Below, piece by piece: positions 63,562 through 64,000 of a stretch of DNA of 64,000 nucleotides. Each line of letters begins with the position of its first letter. The stretch's first letter is position 1. This DNA is from Tribonema minus. Taxonomy: Eukaryota; Sar; Xanthophyceae; Tribonematales; Tribonemataceae. The notes beneath the pieces were generated by a model. It searched no databases. It was not told the DNA's origin and was given only the letters and a program-made list of their open reading frames with translations. The position numbers were made by a program, and so were the translations under genes. The DNA is taken from positions 806,001 through 870,000 of the forward strand of contig JAFCMP010000002.1 of NCBI GenBank assembly GCA_017506865.1, given 5' to 3'.

Positions 63562-64000
63562 CTACATGGACAACAGGCGAAGACGGCGCAGGCGACGGCG
63601 CAGGGACGACGGGGACAGGGCGCTGCCGCTGTCGCCGCCGCCACCGCTGCCGCCGCCGCTGCTGCCGCCCCCGCCGCCACTCTCGCTGCTCATGCGGCGG
63701 CGGTCGAGCGCGCCACTGGGCAGCGACATCGCCGCCGGCGACCCGGCGCCGCTGCCGCCGCTGCTGCTGCTGCCGTGCGCGGGGCCGGCGGCGGCGGCGG
63801 CGGAGGACGTGCGCTTCGTGCGGAAGCGCTGCACACCCCAGAGCGCGCCGCGCCGGAATCCTATGTTGCCGGTGCTGAATGGCCGCAGCGCTGCCGCGCC
63901 CGCCGCCGCCGCCGCTGCCTCCGCGGGCGCGACGCCGGCAGCGCCCACGCCGCCGTACTTGCCACCCGCCGGCGCCGCTGCTGCCGCGCGCGGCGTGCCG
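63562..64000 (-). CDS. 3' part of an unidentified GC-rich gene (partial)
   Basis: Open from the right edge down to TAG at 63562. Ala-rich, then LRPFSTGNIGFRRGALWGVQ and RFRTKRTSS, a Ser/Gly-rich tract and a basic end RRRLRRLRLLSM. The central basic segment looks like real protein rather than low complexity. No family is recognised. The same frame continues open after the TAG to 63289 (ALLIAYAHDDATARGRRA...). Either the gene ends here or the stop is part of an intron. Composition is much GC-richer than the rest of the window. Confidence 0.45.
   Translation of the reverse strand, partial: GTPRAAAAAPAGGKYGGVGAAGVAPAEAAAAAAGAAALRPFSTGNIGFRRGALWGVQRFRTKRTSSAAAAAGPAHGSSSSGGSGAGSPAAMSLPSGALDRRRMSSESGGGGGSSGGGSGGGGDSGSALSPSSLRRRLRRLRLLSM

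Overview
The window is nuclear DNA of a eukaryote, probably a unicellular alga or other protist. It has spliceosomal GT-AG introns, interstitial TTAGGG-type repeats, non-LTR retrotransposons, and very little coding sequence among repeats. The exact lineage cannot be read from the sequence. TTAGGG rather than TTTAGGG repeats argue weakly against land-plant-like telomeres.

The main content is a head-to-tail tandem array of three paralogous genes on the minus strand, at a period of about 24 kb. Gene A is at 1-10781 and runs off the left edge. Gene B is at 20200-34859, with a second first exon at 37684-37743. Gene C is at 44997-61633. No long ORF shows them. They appear only when 13 short exons, several of 28-46 nt, are matched between the three copies. 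All exon phases agree, and genes B and C give open frames of 421 and 426 residues. The product is a secreted zinc metallopeptidase of the leishmanolysin-like (M8) type. It has a signal peptide, a variable region, a Thr/Pro/Lys (KPT) linker, and a catalytic domain with [11 protein letters not shown], a GTACGHW third-His segment, ELMTG, and a DLGYE/VDY C-terminal motif.

The introns and spacers hold the mobile DNA. Two long LINEs carry reverse transcriptase, a zinc knuckle and a restriction-like endonuclease: LINE-1 at 14861-19350 (minus) and LINE-2 at about 38090-43743 (plus). Both have several coding breaks. 5'-truncated LINE relics are scattered through the introns. A family of fold-back, MITE-like elements has TGTGCG termini and 4-bp target duplications.

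The locus shows repeated local tandem duplication at exon edges. There are decayed copies of the 3' half of exon 7 with its donor, of the exon 8 acceptor and 5' part, and of the exon 3 acceptor. The last exon of gene C is duplicated (154 bp). A near-identical 2.9-kb duplication gives gene B two signal-peptide exons.

At the right edge (63562-64000, minus) lies the GC-rich 3' part of another, unrecognised reading frame.
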